This document shows, piece after piece, positions 52,123 through 61,295 of a stretch of DNA of 64,000 nucleotides (the stretch's first letter is position 1; each line of letters begins with the position of its first letter). Under the pieces are notes generated by a model that was given only the letters and a program-made list of their open reading frames with translations, ran no database searches and was not told the DNA's origin. The position numbers and the translations under genes were made by a program. The DNA comes from Methanobrevibacter sp. V74 (GTDB taxonomy: Archaea > Methanobacteriota > Methanobacteria > Methanobacteriales > Methanobacteriaceae), in assembly GCF_963082495.1 (NCBI RefSeq), contig NZ_CAUJAN010000003.1:336055-400054 (forward strand). Direction: 5' to 3'.

Positions 52123-53192
52123 TCATTTAACCATCCGCTAGTTGACCTAATCATTTCGCCAAAGTCAGAAAATACGATTTTATCAGTTCCAAGTGTTTTT
52201 GAATGTGCATCAAGTTCTGCAACAACATGAGTATAACCTAAATCCTTTAAAGGTTCTACTAAACGTGGTCCATCGGTTACAGCTACTGATTCAATGTCAA
52301 ATTCTTCGATTGGAAATGCATGAGGAACACCAAATACAACAATTAAATCTAAATCTTTATCTTTTAAATATTTGGCTGCAACATCTGCAGTTACAGGATA
52401 TTCATCTAATCCTCCAGTAATAAAGTCAATATCCATTGGCAATTCTTCTTTGATATTCCTTGCATGACCTCTGATTCGTTCTAAACCTATATTTTCATCT
52501 AAATTGGCAACAACAATAGGTTTATTATCTTGATTAATTTCCGTGTAATCAAAATTAATAATATCTGCAAATAAATATGCAGTCTCTTTTTTGGCGTTGT
52601 GAACAAAAGCTACATTTTTGCCCTCTTTAATGGCTTGAACAACGACTTTTGCAACACGTTCTTTAGAATCTCCAAAGTTTGGTTTGATATATCTGCCTTG
52701 AGCCATTCCACGAGTTTTTTCTACTTCCGTTGCTTTTTCAAGCATTTCAATTTGCCTGTCAGCTTCTTCACGAGGGATTACTCCACATTCAACAGCTGAT
52801 TCTAAAACCATAATAGCTCCAATAGTATTATCCCCTTCACCTGATCCTCCATGAGATTCGACAGGGATAACTGTACAAGGCAAATCAGCATTAGCTATTG
52901 CTTCTTTTAAGTCTTCTCCAATAATCATGCTTGCACATGTTCCAACAACCCCCATTAATTTAGGTTCAAACATGTCATAAGCCTTAATTAAAGTTTCTTC
53001 CAGTTTTTCACCAGCGCCTAAAATAAAATCGTTTTCGGCCATTGCAGTTGTTAGAACTCTTACTCCATCACTTTCCAATAGTCTTCCAGTTCTAAAACAA
53101 CAACCATTTGGCCCATGCATAATAATAACATCGACATTCATATCTCTTAGAGTATAAAGAGAAGCCGCAATTGGACTTGGTCTTGGATGCAT
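52119..53192 (-). CDS. cfbD: Ni-sirohydrochlorin a,c-diamide reductive cyclase subunit CfbD
   Basis: A 357-aa nitrogenase-like (NifD/BchN-related) subunit for coenzyme F430 biosynthesis. With CfbC it reduces and cyclises Ni-sirohydrochlorin a,c-diamide. Typical features are the N-terminal [20 protein letters not shown], Cys residues in [14 protein letters not shown] and [13 protein letters not shown] that hold the [4Fe-4S] cluster, and VPVESHGG-type sequence ([15 protein letters not shown]). The gene is diagnostic of methanogens or methanotrophic archaea. Its partner cfbC is not in this window. It leads the cfbD-hisH-AIR synthase-like unit. Confidence 0.93.
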   Translation of the reverse strand: MHPRPSPIAASLYTLRDMNVDVIIMHGPNGCCFRTGRLLESDGVRVLTTAMAENDFILGAGEKLEETLIKAYDMFEPKLMGVVGTCASMIIGEDLKEAIANADLPCTVIPVESHGGSGEGDNTIGAIMVLESAVECGVIPREEADRQIEMLEKATEVEKTRGMAQGRYIKPNFGDSKERVAKVVVQAIKEGKNVAFVHNAKKETAYLFADIINFDYTEINQDNKPIVVANLDENIGLERIRGHARNIKEELPMDIDFITGGLDEYPVTADVAAKYLKDKDLDLIVVFGVPHAFPIEEFDIESVAVTDGPRLVEPLKDLGYTHVVAELDAHSKTLGTDKIVFSDFGEMIRSTSGWLNE

Positions 53193-53280
53193 TTTCTTAT
53201 CAACTCACTATTTTCACTAAATAACTATTTAATATTCATTGTTAATATAATTTATATAATAATATGTGGGAGATTGTAGT

Positions 53281-53682
53281 ATGAAACTTGATAAAAAAAT
53301 TTTAGAAGAAAAAATTAGGGAATATAGAACATTTAAAAGCTGTTCCGAATCAACTTTAATGGGTCTTTGTGAAACTGCTGAGGCGGACATAACTCCTCAA
53401 GAAATGACAAAATTATCTTGTGGATTTGCAGGAGGAATGGGCGGAACATTTGATGAAGGAACCTGTGGCGCAGTAACTGGTGCATTAATGGCCAACGGTA
53501 TTTTAAATGAAGCTCCTCCAATCATTAAAGAAAATGCAAAAGAAATTTTTAATGCTTTTAAAGATGAATATGGCACTGTTAGATGCGATAAAATAACTAA
53601 TCATGGGAAGGATAAATCACCCTGTGTTGACTGTTGCGTATTTATTGCAAATAAAGTAGTGGATTTATTAGATAAACAATAA
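53281..53682 (+). CDS. C_GCAxxG_C_C family protein
   Basis: A 133-aa Cys-rich protein. The family motif appears around FKSCSESTLMGLCE, LSCGFAGGMGGTFDEGTCGA, and the C-terminal CVDCC. Members are thought to be redox or metal-cofactor proteins and often lie near electron-transport or transport genes; biochemistry is unknown. I start at ATG 53281 (MKLDKKILEEKIREY), behind GGGAG; a GTG just upstream overlaps that site. Divergent from cfbD. Confidence 0.85.
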   Translation: MKLDKKILEEKIREYRTFKSCSESTLMGLCETAEADITPQEMTKLSCGFAGGMGGTFDEGTCGAVTGALMANGILNEAPPIIKENAKEIFNAFKDEYGTVRCDKITNHGKDKSPCVDCCVFIANKVVDLLDKQ

Positions 53683-53775
53683 TTCCTCACCATATTATAT
53701 TTTATCATGATTTTAAGCATCACTTTAATTAAAATATAACATGCCCTAAAAAGTTTAAGGTTTATTTTAATATAA

Positions 53776-54114
53776 TTAACCTTCAACCATGATCAATTTG
53801 CCCGTTTCAGAATCTTTATAAACTTTACCCATTTCAGTATAACCACTACCTGATGATTTACTTAAATCAGGAGTGTCTTCTAATTCTTCACCCTGATCTA
53901 CTTGTGAAACTTCGTTTATAGCATCTTTAACTTTTTGTCTTTGTTGTTCATCCATATTTTCATTAAAGACAATATTTTGCATATTCCATGAAATTACTAA
54001 AAATATTAACAACCCTACAGCAATTACTAACATTGCATCAACAAGATTAGTTGTCCCTGCCATTGGATCTTCTTCACCATGGCTTAGAAATTTTCCTTTT
54101 CTTCTACGAATCAT
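53776..54114 (-). CDS. DUF2149 protein, ExbD-like partner
   Basis: A 112-aa protein with a basic N-terminus (MIRRRKGKFLSHGEEDPMAG), one membrane helix (LVDAMLVIAVGLLIFLVISW) and a soluble, acidic outside domain (EELEDTPDLSKSSGSGYTEM; GKVYKDSETGKLIMVEG). An NLVDAMLV-type helix carrying an Asp, placed directly after an ExbB-like gene, is the layout of ExbD/TolR, where that Asp conducts protons. DUF2149 is the family I recognise. Last of the four-gene run and 8 bp after the ExbB-like gene. Confidence 0.8.
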   Translation of the reverse strand: MIRRRKGKFLSHGEEDPMAGTTNLVDAMLVIAVGLLIFLVISWNMQNIVFNENMDEQQRQKVKDAINEVSQVDQGEELEDTPDLSKSSGSGYTEMGKVYKDSETGKLIMVEG

Positions 54115-54122
54115 GAAATCAT

Positions 54123-54764
54123 CTAATCCTTTAAATTTTCTAAAACCGCATTGACAAATAGTTGCAAATTAGAAGAATATTCTTCATACCATCTACGTCT
54201 AATTTTAGCAACAACATAAGCAACCGCACCAGCTCCAATACCCACAACAGTTGTATCAAATGCTACAATGATTGCATTAGCTAATGTAGATACGTCTCCA
54301 CTACCCAACGCTGCAAGACCCGGACCCATTGGTATTAAAGTTCCCATTAATCCTAAAGTCGGGCCGATACGTGTAACAATATCAAGTCTTTCAAGAGATT
54401 TTGCCATGACTACCTCTTCATCTTCAATCAAATTTAAAGCCCATGATTCTCTTGATTCAATTGAAAGAGAATGTGCATTAACTACTTTCAATAATACTTC
54501 CTTTTGATTATCATAAATTTCAGAATTGCTGACAATGCTTTTAAGTTCGTCTATAGAACTGGCATTGACCAATGAAAAAATTAATTTCTCCTTATATTCT
54601 CTATTCAATTTAATACGACAATTATAATCTGAAATTAACCCTCCAAATGCAAATATTGCAAAAACAGCAAATATTAATAAGAAAATAATTACCGGAATCT
54701 GTAAACTCTGAGATACAACATTTAATGCTGCGATTAACAATTCACTTCCTGGAATACTTACCAC
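54123..54764 (-). CDS. MotA/TolQ/ExbB-family proton channel
   Basis: A 213-aa protein with three membrane helices: one near the N-terminus (VIIFLLIFAVFAIFAFGGLI) and two in the C-terminal channel domain. The channel domain is typical: RIGPTLGLMGTLIPMGPGLA and AIIVAFDTTVVGIGAGAVAY. Such channels use the proton or sodium gradient to move a partner. I start at GTG 54764 (MVSIPGSELLIAALN), six bases behind GGTG; a GTG four codons earlier lacks a site. It follows DUF2162 and precedes DUF2149. Confidence 0.9.
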   Translation of the reverse strand: MVSIPGSELLIAALNVVSQSLQIPVIIFLLIFAVFAIFAFGGLISDYNCRIKLNREYKEKLIFSLVNASSIDELKSIVSNSEIYDNQKEVLLKVVNAHSLSIESRESWALNLIEDEEVVMAKSLERLDIVTRIGPTLGLMGTLIPMGPGLAALGSGDVSTLANAIIVAFDTTVVGIGAGAVAYVVAKIRRRWYEEYSSNLQLFVNAVLENLKD

Positions 54765-54781
54765 ATAAAACACCACATAAA

Positions 54782-55447
54782 TTATTTAAATAAAGTATTT
54801 TTTTTATTATATAATAAACCTAAACTAACCACTACAGCCAATAACACAATAGTAAGAATGATTGATTCTATAGAAACAATATTTATCGGTTTCATAGTAT
54901 TAACATCCAAAGCAACGAGGTTTGGAATGAATAAAGAAACTACCAAAAAATAAATTCCAAAAATAAAATAGAATTTACCCAAATATTCATAAGAATTACT
55001 TAAAATTTTCAATTTTTTAATAGCGAATACCGCAATTACCAATGAATTAAATAAGCATGTTGCCAATAACGTTATTTGAATATCTCCCCAACCATTTAAA
55101 ACATTTTTAGATAAAATACATGTGAATGCGATTAATACAAAGGATAAATAAGACAATGAAATAACTTTATTTACATCCTTACTTTTATTAATCAAATATC
55201 CAATGAAAATTAAAATAGATGAAATTACAAACAGCAATAAATAATTATACGAACCAATAGCCAAATTTAACTGATCATTATATAAATTCATTAAATAAAT
55301 TAATATTAACATGACCATTATTGAAACGATAGAAAATTTAACCATATATTTTTTAGAAACATTTAAACCTAAAATCAACCCAATAACAATAGAAAAAATT
55401 ATTATAGAACCTATAAAAGCTATAGACCATAATGAACTAAAAACCAT
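54782..55447 (-). CDS. DUF2162-family polytopic membrane protein
   Basis: A 221-aa protein with about seven membrane helices spread over its whole length (LWSIAFIGSIIIFSIVIGLI; YNYLLLFVISSILIFIGYLI; FIFGIYFLVVSLFIPNLVAL; SIILTIVLLAVVVSLGLLY) and few charged loops. DUF2162 proteins are predicted transporters found with ExbB-like and DUF2149 genes in methanogens. The substrate is unknown. GGAGATATT precedes the ATG; it is 13 bp after the Ser-rich gene. Confidence 0.8.
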   Translation of the reverse strand: MVFSSLWSIAFIGSIIIFSIVIGLILGLNVSKKYMVKFSIVSIMVMLILIYLMNLYNDQLNLAIGSYNYLLLFVISSILIFIGYLINKSKDVNKVISLSYLSFVLIAFTCILSKNVLNGWGDIQITLLATCLFNSLVIAVFAIKKLKILSNSYEYLGKFYFIFGIYFLVVSLFIPNLVALDVNTMKPINIVSIESIILTIVLLAVVVSLGLLYNKKNTLFK

Positions 55448-55460
55448 AATATCTCCATAA

Positions 55461-56003
55461 TTATTCCTTAGTGAAAAATTTTGACATCACAACCGCTATG
55501 AAAAATCCACACATCAATACGATTACAAATAAAATTATATTGTTTATATTGAACAAATCATTATTTTCATCATCATTATCAGAAATATTTGTATCATTGC
55601 TTGCTTTATCAGTACTGTTTTTTTCAATTGTTGAATTATCTTTCACTTCCAAAACACCAGATGAAGACTCGTCAGAACTTAATTGATTTGGATTGCTAGA
55701 AGAATAACTAGAACCACCTGAATGAGAATTTCCAGAACTGCCAGAAGATGCAGAACCTCCAGAAGAAGCAGAATTACCAGATGAGCTAGAACTTGAACTA
55801 CTTGAAGAACTATGGCCACTAGATGAGCTAGAACTAGAACTTCCAGAAGAACCAGACCCTGAATCAGAAGGATGAGAAGGAGTTTCTACAGTTACCTCCT
55901 CAGCATACTCAGAACCATGTCCTGGATGAGCACATACACTAGTTGAAACAAATGATATGATAAAAATTATTGTTATCAACAATGCCAGTCTTTTATATTT
56001 CAT
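55461..56003 (-). CDS. Exported Ser-rich stalk protein with His motif and C-terminal anchor
   Basis: A 180-aa protein. A signal peptide (RLALLITIIFIISFVSTSVCA) is followed directly by HPGHGSEYAEEV, a His motif that could bind Ni, Co or Cu. Residues ~45-115 are nearly all Ser/Gly. One C-terminal membrane helix (NIILFVIVLMCGFFIAVVM) and a short basic tail end it. The short metal-binding-like head on a flexible stalk, at the head of an ExbB/DUF2149/DUF2162 run, suggests a coupling or metal-capture part. GGTGAT precedes the ATG. It is the first gene after the FmdE-protein terminator. Confidence 0.75.
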   Translation of the reverse strand: MKYKRLALLITIIFIISFVSTSVCAHPGHGSEYAEEVTVETPSHPSDSGSGSSGSSSSSSSSGHSSSSSSSSSSSGNSASSGGSASSGSSGNSHSGGSSYSSSNPNQLSSDESSSGVLEVKDNSTIEKNSTDKASNDTNISDNDDENNDLFNINNIILFVIVLMCGFFIAVVMSKFFTKE

Positions 56004-56084
56004 TAAATCACCATTTTATAATTAAATTTAATTAAACAAACCCATAATAAAAATTTATTTAATTAAATTCAACCAAATTATTAA

Positions 56085-56122
56085 AATAAAAAAATAATAA
56101 CTCAATTGAATGAGTTATTAAT
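56085..56122 (-). terminator. Terminator of the FmdE-domain protein gene
   Basis: AATAACTCA / TGAGTTATT with a 6-nt loop is followed on the minus strand by ATTTTTTTATTTT. It separates the FmdE-domain gene from the downstream four-gene run. Confidence 0.7.
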
Positions 56123-56136
56123 TAATATGTTTAGTT

Positions 56137-59100
56137 TTATTTACGTCTCATGTAACCTAAACCTAATACAATTCCAATTGCTAAAATACCTATTAAAGCA
56201 TATAAAAGATTATTGGAATCTGCAGATTGTGTTTCAATAGATTTTGAAACTTCATAAGATTTTGACTTACTGTCTGAACTTTGATCAGCTTCAGAATCTT
56301 CTAAAGGTTGTGAACTGTCTCCAACATTTACAGGTTCTTTACTTGTAGCTGCATTTGCATGACCATAATATCTACTTTGAGATGGATTAGATGACCTAGC
56401 ATCAGTGGACTTAGAATGACCATTTGAATTAGATCTGGAGCCATCAGATTTTGCATTAGATGTAGTGTTAGATTTTTTAGTATTGTCTTTGGTATTGTTT
56501 TTTGTCTTATCTTTATTATTATCTGCAATAGACTTTAATAAATCTTCTTTAGTAACATTGTTAAGACCTTTAACATATCTAATAACGGAATCATCAGCAC
56601 CTTGCTTTAATTTATTAAATTGTTCTTCATTAATCCATTTCTCACAGTCTGTAGAAACAATAGGGCGTGATTTAATATTTGGATTATTTACCCCATTATA
56701 CAAATCAATGTAAGCCTCGATTTGAGCAGCACGTTTAGCTTCAGAGGTACTGTACATACTTGTATCAATGTCACCCCATTTGAAACTTAAAATAGAAACC
56801 TTACCAACTTTAAGATTATTATCCCATACCACAAGAACACCCTGGTAAGTTCCGCCAGCAATATATTCAGATACAGTTTCATTATTAGGTAATTTTTTAA
56901 CTAAAAAAGTACCCATACCTGGAGAAATACCTAATAAATAAGTCATACTGTCATCCTTACAGAAAGTAGTTGAAGCAATGTAAGTATATGATTCATTTTC
57001 ACCTAAAGGATATTTCTTTTGAATGTGGTCAGTTATAAAGAATCCCGGTTGTACACCCGGACATACATGATTGTGGTATAAGAAAGACAATATTTGATCA
57101 AATGCTGGGTGAGATCTCCATGCATTTGCAATAGTCTGAATACTGAACCAATTTCCATCTGGCATGAAAGATTTTGGAATAGCTTTTACTTTTGCAGAGT
57201 TATTTAAAGTATCAATGCCTATGTTTATTACTTTATCACCATCAAGTTCCCCTACAAAGAATGATCCATTAACATTGTATCTAAGATATGCTGCATGAAT
57301 TTCTTTTGTGTCCGGATGACGTAAGATAAATGCAAACCATAATGGCTTCCAAAGTGCTTGGTGGTATTGTAACATGTTTTTACTGTATAAACTAGTGCCT
57401 AATACTTCATGAAGACCATCACGAACTAAAACTGTTTCTTGACCTTTCAAGTAAACATAACCTGCTGAAGTAAATACTGCAAAGTCAACATTATCTCTGT
57501 CAATATCAATACCTAATTCATTTTTGAATAACTCTTTTCCTTTTTTAGCTGCATCAATACCAATTTGTTTCATTTGAGCATCAGTTAATGTGCCTTTAAT
57601 AGTATCAGCATTTGTTCTTGTTGCTTTTGGTAAATTTAAAGATAAAATATATTTCATATCTAAACCATGAGCATCAATAGCTTGAATAGCATGACCATCT
57701 GCACTAACATCGGCATTTGTACCCATTAAATAATAATACTGTTCTGCAGTTAAATTAGTAAATTCATATAAAAAGTCAACTAAACATCCAGGATTTGTAT
57801 TAATTTTTTTAATCCACCATGAACAGTATTTTAATTCTTCCAAACTTCCGGAATCTGGATTAATACCAGTTTCTTTTATGAAAGTATTTTTAACATTAGT
57901 GGAATTTAATGACATGATGATTAAATCACCAGTATTGGAACTAGCATACCATCTGATAAAGCCAATCATATTCTCAGTTGCACCAGTTGCTGTGGTATCA
58001 ACACCTACATAACCAGTTTTACCAATAGTTGCATCTAAGAAAAACATTGCTGCATCATCATCAGATCCCCCTGGAACACCAAGAATCTTGTATGAAGTTA
58101 TATCGCCTGGAGAACCTGCACCTTCAGATTGGGTTTCTTTTACAGGAGGGTAATATTTTAATAAAGCTTGCACAATACTAAATCCGCCTAATGTTCCTTC
58201 ACAAATATGTCCATGGAATGCACCTTCCTGAAGCACTTCTCTTGAAACACCTGCAACCCAACCATTTGCTAAACTTGCAAATGCCCATGCGTTCTTACCT
58301 TTAATAGACTTAAAGTAAGTATTCCATTGCTTTTTGGTCATGTTTTCAGAAATAGTACCCAAGTAAGAGTGTTTTGTTGACCCGTTCTCAAATATTGCTG
58401 CTTTTAATTGATTTCCTTTTTTAGTTATAAAAGCAAAGTCAATCGGATCTACAGCAGATTGGCGTAGCATTAAAACATCGGTATAAGCTATATGGTTACC
58501 ATAATTTATAATACCCTCTATTGCCTCTTCACTGCATTTGCCATATAATTTAGCTACACCAGCTGAAGTGACAATAAGAATATCATCGGCATTTTTGAAA
58601 TCTAATAATTTATCTGCTGATTCAGTAACTGTTTTTCCTAATTCATAAGCTTTTGTAGCTTTTAAATCAAAGGAAACAAGGTTAGTTAAATCTGCACCAC
58701 TAATTATTTTAGATTGACTAACATATCCAGATGTCATTGCAGTAATATTATAACTGCCTGCCAAAGCATCTTTAATATTTAGAACATAATTTTTATCATT
58801 CACATTATAATTTTTTGTAAAATTAAGGTATTTTCCATTAGAAACTACATAAAAATCAGGAACTAATTTATTTGCATCATCAGAATATTGATAATTAACT
58901 TTTACCTCAACAGAAGTAGTATTGCCGGATCCAGAATCTTTCAAAATATTTGAAGATTGAGAATCAGAAACTTGTTCGTTAATATCATCATTAGAACTTG
59001 ATATTGCATCCGAATAAGATGCTGAATCAATACCTAAAGCGGCATTATCAAATGCATCTGCATCACCTGCACAAACTGCACCTGTTACAAACATTAAGAA

Positions 59101-59139
59101 TGTAATAAGAGTAATGAATAAAAGTAGTTGTTTTCTAAT
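56137..59139 (-). CDS. Giant exported double FmdE-domain protein, membrane-anchored
   Basis: About 1,000 aa. The likely start is ATT 59139, six bases behind GGAGGT. It gives a normal signal peptide (RKQLLLFITLITFLMFVTGA, cleavage near VCA/GD). The first canonical codon, ATG 59094, lies inside the hydrophobic core. An N-terminal beta domain (~residues 75-150) precedes two related modules, each with a VTSAGxxxLxG-type strand and an FmdE signature: FHGHICEG near 310 and YHNHVCPG near 690, plus FCKDDSM. FmdE is a metal-associated domain first named from a formylmethanofuran dehydrogenase operon. A Ser/Asn-rich stalk, SYEVSKS, a membrane helix (LLYALIGILAIGIVLGLGY) and MRRK end it. The architecture copies the CobN-like protein at 15137-19993. 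Confidence 0.85.
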   Translation of the reverse strand: MRKQLLLFITLITFLMFVTGAVCAGDADAFDNAALGIDSASYSDAISSSNDDINEQVSDSQSSNILKDSGSGNTTSVEVKVNYQYSDDANKLVPDFYVVSNGKYLNFTKNYNVNDKNYVLNIKDALAGSYNITAMTSGYVSQSKIISGADLTNLVSFDLKATKAYELGKTVTESADKLLDFKNADDILIVTSAGVAKLYGKCSEEAIEGIINYGNHIAYTDVLMLRQSAVDPIDFAFITKKGNQLKAAIFENGSTKHSYLGTISENMTKKQWNTYFKSIKGKNAWAFASLANGWVAGVSREVLQEGAFHGHICEGTLGGFSIVQALLKYYPPVKETQSEGAGSPGDITSYKILGVPGGSDDDAAMFFLDATIGKTGYVGVDTTATGATENMIGFIRWYASSNTGDLIIMSLNSTNVKNTFIKETGINPDSGSLEELKYCSWWIKKINTNPGCLVDFLYEFTNLTAEQYYYLMGTNADVSADGHAIQAIDAHGLDMKYILSLNLPKATRTNADTIKGTLTDAQMKQIGIDAAKKGKELFKNELGIDIDRDNVDFAVFTSAGYVYLKGQETVLVRDGLHEVLGTSLYSKNMLQYHQALWKPLWFAFILRHPDTKEIHAAYLRYNVNGSFFVGELDGDKVINIGIDTLNNSAKVKAIPKSFMPDGNWFSIQTIANAWRSHPAFDQILSFLYHNHVCPGVQPGFFITDHIQKKYPLGENESYTYIASTTFCKDDSMTYLLGISPGMGTFLVKKLPNNETVSEYIAGGTYQGVLVVWDNNLKVGKVSILSFKWGDIDTSMYSTSEAKRAAQIEAYIDLYNGVNNPNIKSRPIVSTDCEKWINEEQFNKLKQGADDSVIRYVKGLNNVTKEDLLKSIADNNKDKTKNNTKDNTKKSNTTSNAKSDGSRSNSNGHSKSTDARSSNPSQSRYYGHANAATSKEPVNVGDSSQPLEDSEADQSSDSKSKSYEVSKSIETQSADSNNLLYALIGILAIGIVLGLGYMRRK

Positions 59140-59621
59140 ATTTTGACCTCCAATTAATTTTTAACATATTCCCAACAATCGAAATTTTATCAAGAATATA
59201 AGAATTGGTTTGAAATAATACATATATAAAGTTATTTAATACAATTCTATTATTTTTTATATAAAAAGTAATAACAACACCTATCAAACTTTTAAAAAAA
59301 ATACCTATTAACAAAAAAACAATAATTTAAATAAATTTAAAAAGAGATTAATGAACTATAAAATGATTATTATAAATTCAACCCATGATTAACAAAAATA
59401 TCACGGATTAGAGAAAATTTAAAAAATAATACTTAACAATGACATATTAAAAATTAATATTACTTCCAGAATGATAAAAATAAAATGATTTAAATGGTGT
59501 TTTAAACTGATAAAAGACTAAAACAATATGAAATTTGGAAAAAAATAAATACAAATACCCCTACTGCCTAGTAGAAAGATTTAAATTATTTATTTTTAAA
59601 ACAAATCTCTGTTCTCAATGA
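59140..59621. other. Intergenic region, promoter of the FmdE-domain gene
   Basis: No gene is seen in 480 bp of very A/T-rich sequence. On the minus strand TTTATATAT at about 59222-59231 is a good TATA box for the FmdE-domain gene, giving a leader of about 60 nt; a second candidate (TTTTATATAAAAA) is at 59256-59270. Confidence 0.4.
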
Positions 59622-60995
59622 TTAAATAACTGCATCATTTAAAGTTGTTTTTAACTTGCGAATGGTATATCTGGCATAAGCATAATTGAAAATAGATGCT
59701 ATGATTCTACCAACTGCCAAACCTGTCCAAATACCAATTAACCCCCAACCAAATACAATTCCAAATAGATAAGTAAAACTTACAGTACAAATTAATTCTC
59801 TTATGATTGTCCACATAAGAGAAGTTGTTCCCCTACCAATTCCCTGATAGAAAAAGCTTGAAGGCATGCCAAAACCAACTAAAAGTAAACCAAAGGAAGC
59901 TATTCTTAAGAAATTTGTTATTTCAGGAGTTAAAGGAGCTGTATCTGGAGTATATGCAAAAATCAATGATAATTGCGGTGCAAATATTACTAAAATAAGC
60001 ATGATTAGGACTGCAAATAGCATGGCGAATTTTGTACCATAACTATGGGTTCTTGACAAATAATCCCAATTTTTAGCGCCGAAAGCACTTCCACTAACAG
60101 CTGCAACTGCACTACCAATAGCTGTTAAAGGCATTATTCCAAACAAATACAATCTTTGACCAGATGTAAATGCTGCAATACCATATTCACCACCAACAGA
60201 TGAAATAAATATCAAATAAAAACTCATTGCAAGTGACATCATAAACATGTCCAATGAAGATGGAATACCTACTTTTAAGATGTCTCGAGTTATTTCTAAG
60301 TCAAATCTAAATCCTTTAAAAGTAACATCAACATAAGTATCATTTTTAATTAAAATCCAATACATTATCACAATTGCAGCACCAATAGAACTCACTATTG
60401 TTGCAAGTGAAGCTCCAGTTGAACCTAAGTTTAAAACATAGATAAAAACAGGATCTAAAATAAAATTTAAAACAACAGAGACTATCATTGCATACATTGC
60501 CCTTTTCATATCACCTTCCCCACGGAGAATCCCACTTCCCCCATTAGCAAAAATAAAAGCAAATAAACCTGCAAATAATGGTGTTGCATATTTAATTGCT
60601 TCAACTAATGATTGACCACTAGCACCGAATGCTTTAAGCAAAGGTTCCTGAATTATAAGCAAAATTATAGTCAAAATTATCGAAGCCATTAGTAAAATTA
60701 CAATTGAATGTGTTGCTGACTTACTAGCTCTTTTATGATTTTTTGCTCCAACAGCACGACTAATACTGCTTGTCGCCCCATTACCTAACCCTACACTAAC
60801 ACCATTTAAAATCATGAATATTGGTGTTACAAAACCTATTCCTGCAATAGCAGTTTGACCTAATCCTGCAATCCAAATACCATCAACAATATTATATGAT
60901 GCTGTTAAAAGCATGGATATCATTATTGGAATCGCTAGTTTTCTAACAGCAATTTCTGGCTTTCCTCTCATTAATTCAACATTTTTATTTGCAAT
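59622..60995 (-). CDS. MATE-family efflux transporter
   Basis: A 457-aa, 12-helix transporter that exports drugs or metabolites against a Na+ or H+ gradient. The conserved N-terminus is NKNVELMRGKPEIAVRKLAI then PIMISMLLTASYNIVDGIWI. Two homologous halves of six helices follow. The best start is ATT 60995 (ATT GCA AAT AAA AAT), five bases behind GGGAGGAG; the TTG codons upstream (61037 and 61010) precede that site, and the first downstream ATG (60971) would cut the conserved NKNVELMRG. The substrate is unknown. Confidence 0.9.
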   Translation of the reverse strand: MANKNVELMRGKPEIAVRKLAIPIMISMLLTASYNIVDGIWIAGLGQTAIAGIGFVTPIFMILNGVSVGLGNGATSSISRAVGAKNHKRASKSATHSIVILLMASIILTIILLIIQEPLLKAFGASGQSLVEAIKYATPLFAGLFAFIFANGGSGILRGEGDMKRAMYAMIVSVVLNFILDPVFIYVLNLGSTGASLATIVSSIGAAIVIMYWILIKNDTYVDVTFKGFRFDLEITRDILKVGIPSSLDMFMMSLAMSFYLIFISSVGGEYGIAAFTSGQRLYLFGIMPLTAIGSAVAAVSGSAFGAKNWDYLSRTHSYGTKFAMLFAVLIMLILVIFAPQLSLIFAYTPDTAPLTPEITNFLRIASFGLLLVGFGMPSSFFYQGIGRGTTSLMWTIIRELICTVSFTYLFGIVFGWGLIGIWTGLAVGRIIASIFNYAYARYTIRKLKTTLNDAVI

Positions 60996-61295
60996 AATAA
61001 CTCCTCCCAATTCACTAATTACTATGAGTTTTATCAAGTCGTCAACCTTATTTTTTCTAAAAACTCTTAGTTTCTATTTTATTAGCATATTACTTTATTA
61101 ATAATTTGCTGTTTGTTGTTCTTTCTTTAAATAGTTATTTTTTGTCTTTTGTTATTTTACAAGTGTTAAAGTTGTAAACTAATTTAATTGATGCTTTCTT
61201 TATTTTACTTAAATTTGGTTAAATTTCATTGATTTTAAATGGTTTTTATTGACTATTCAATATTATGATAGTTTAAAATGGAAGATGAATGTAAG
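60996..61295. other. Intergenic region before the IS fragment
   Basis: A/T-rich sequence without a gene that I can support. It must contain the MATE promoter and the broken left edge of the IS1182-like fragment. I cannot find a terminal repeat here, so the IS was probably cut on this side. Confidence 0.35.
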
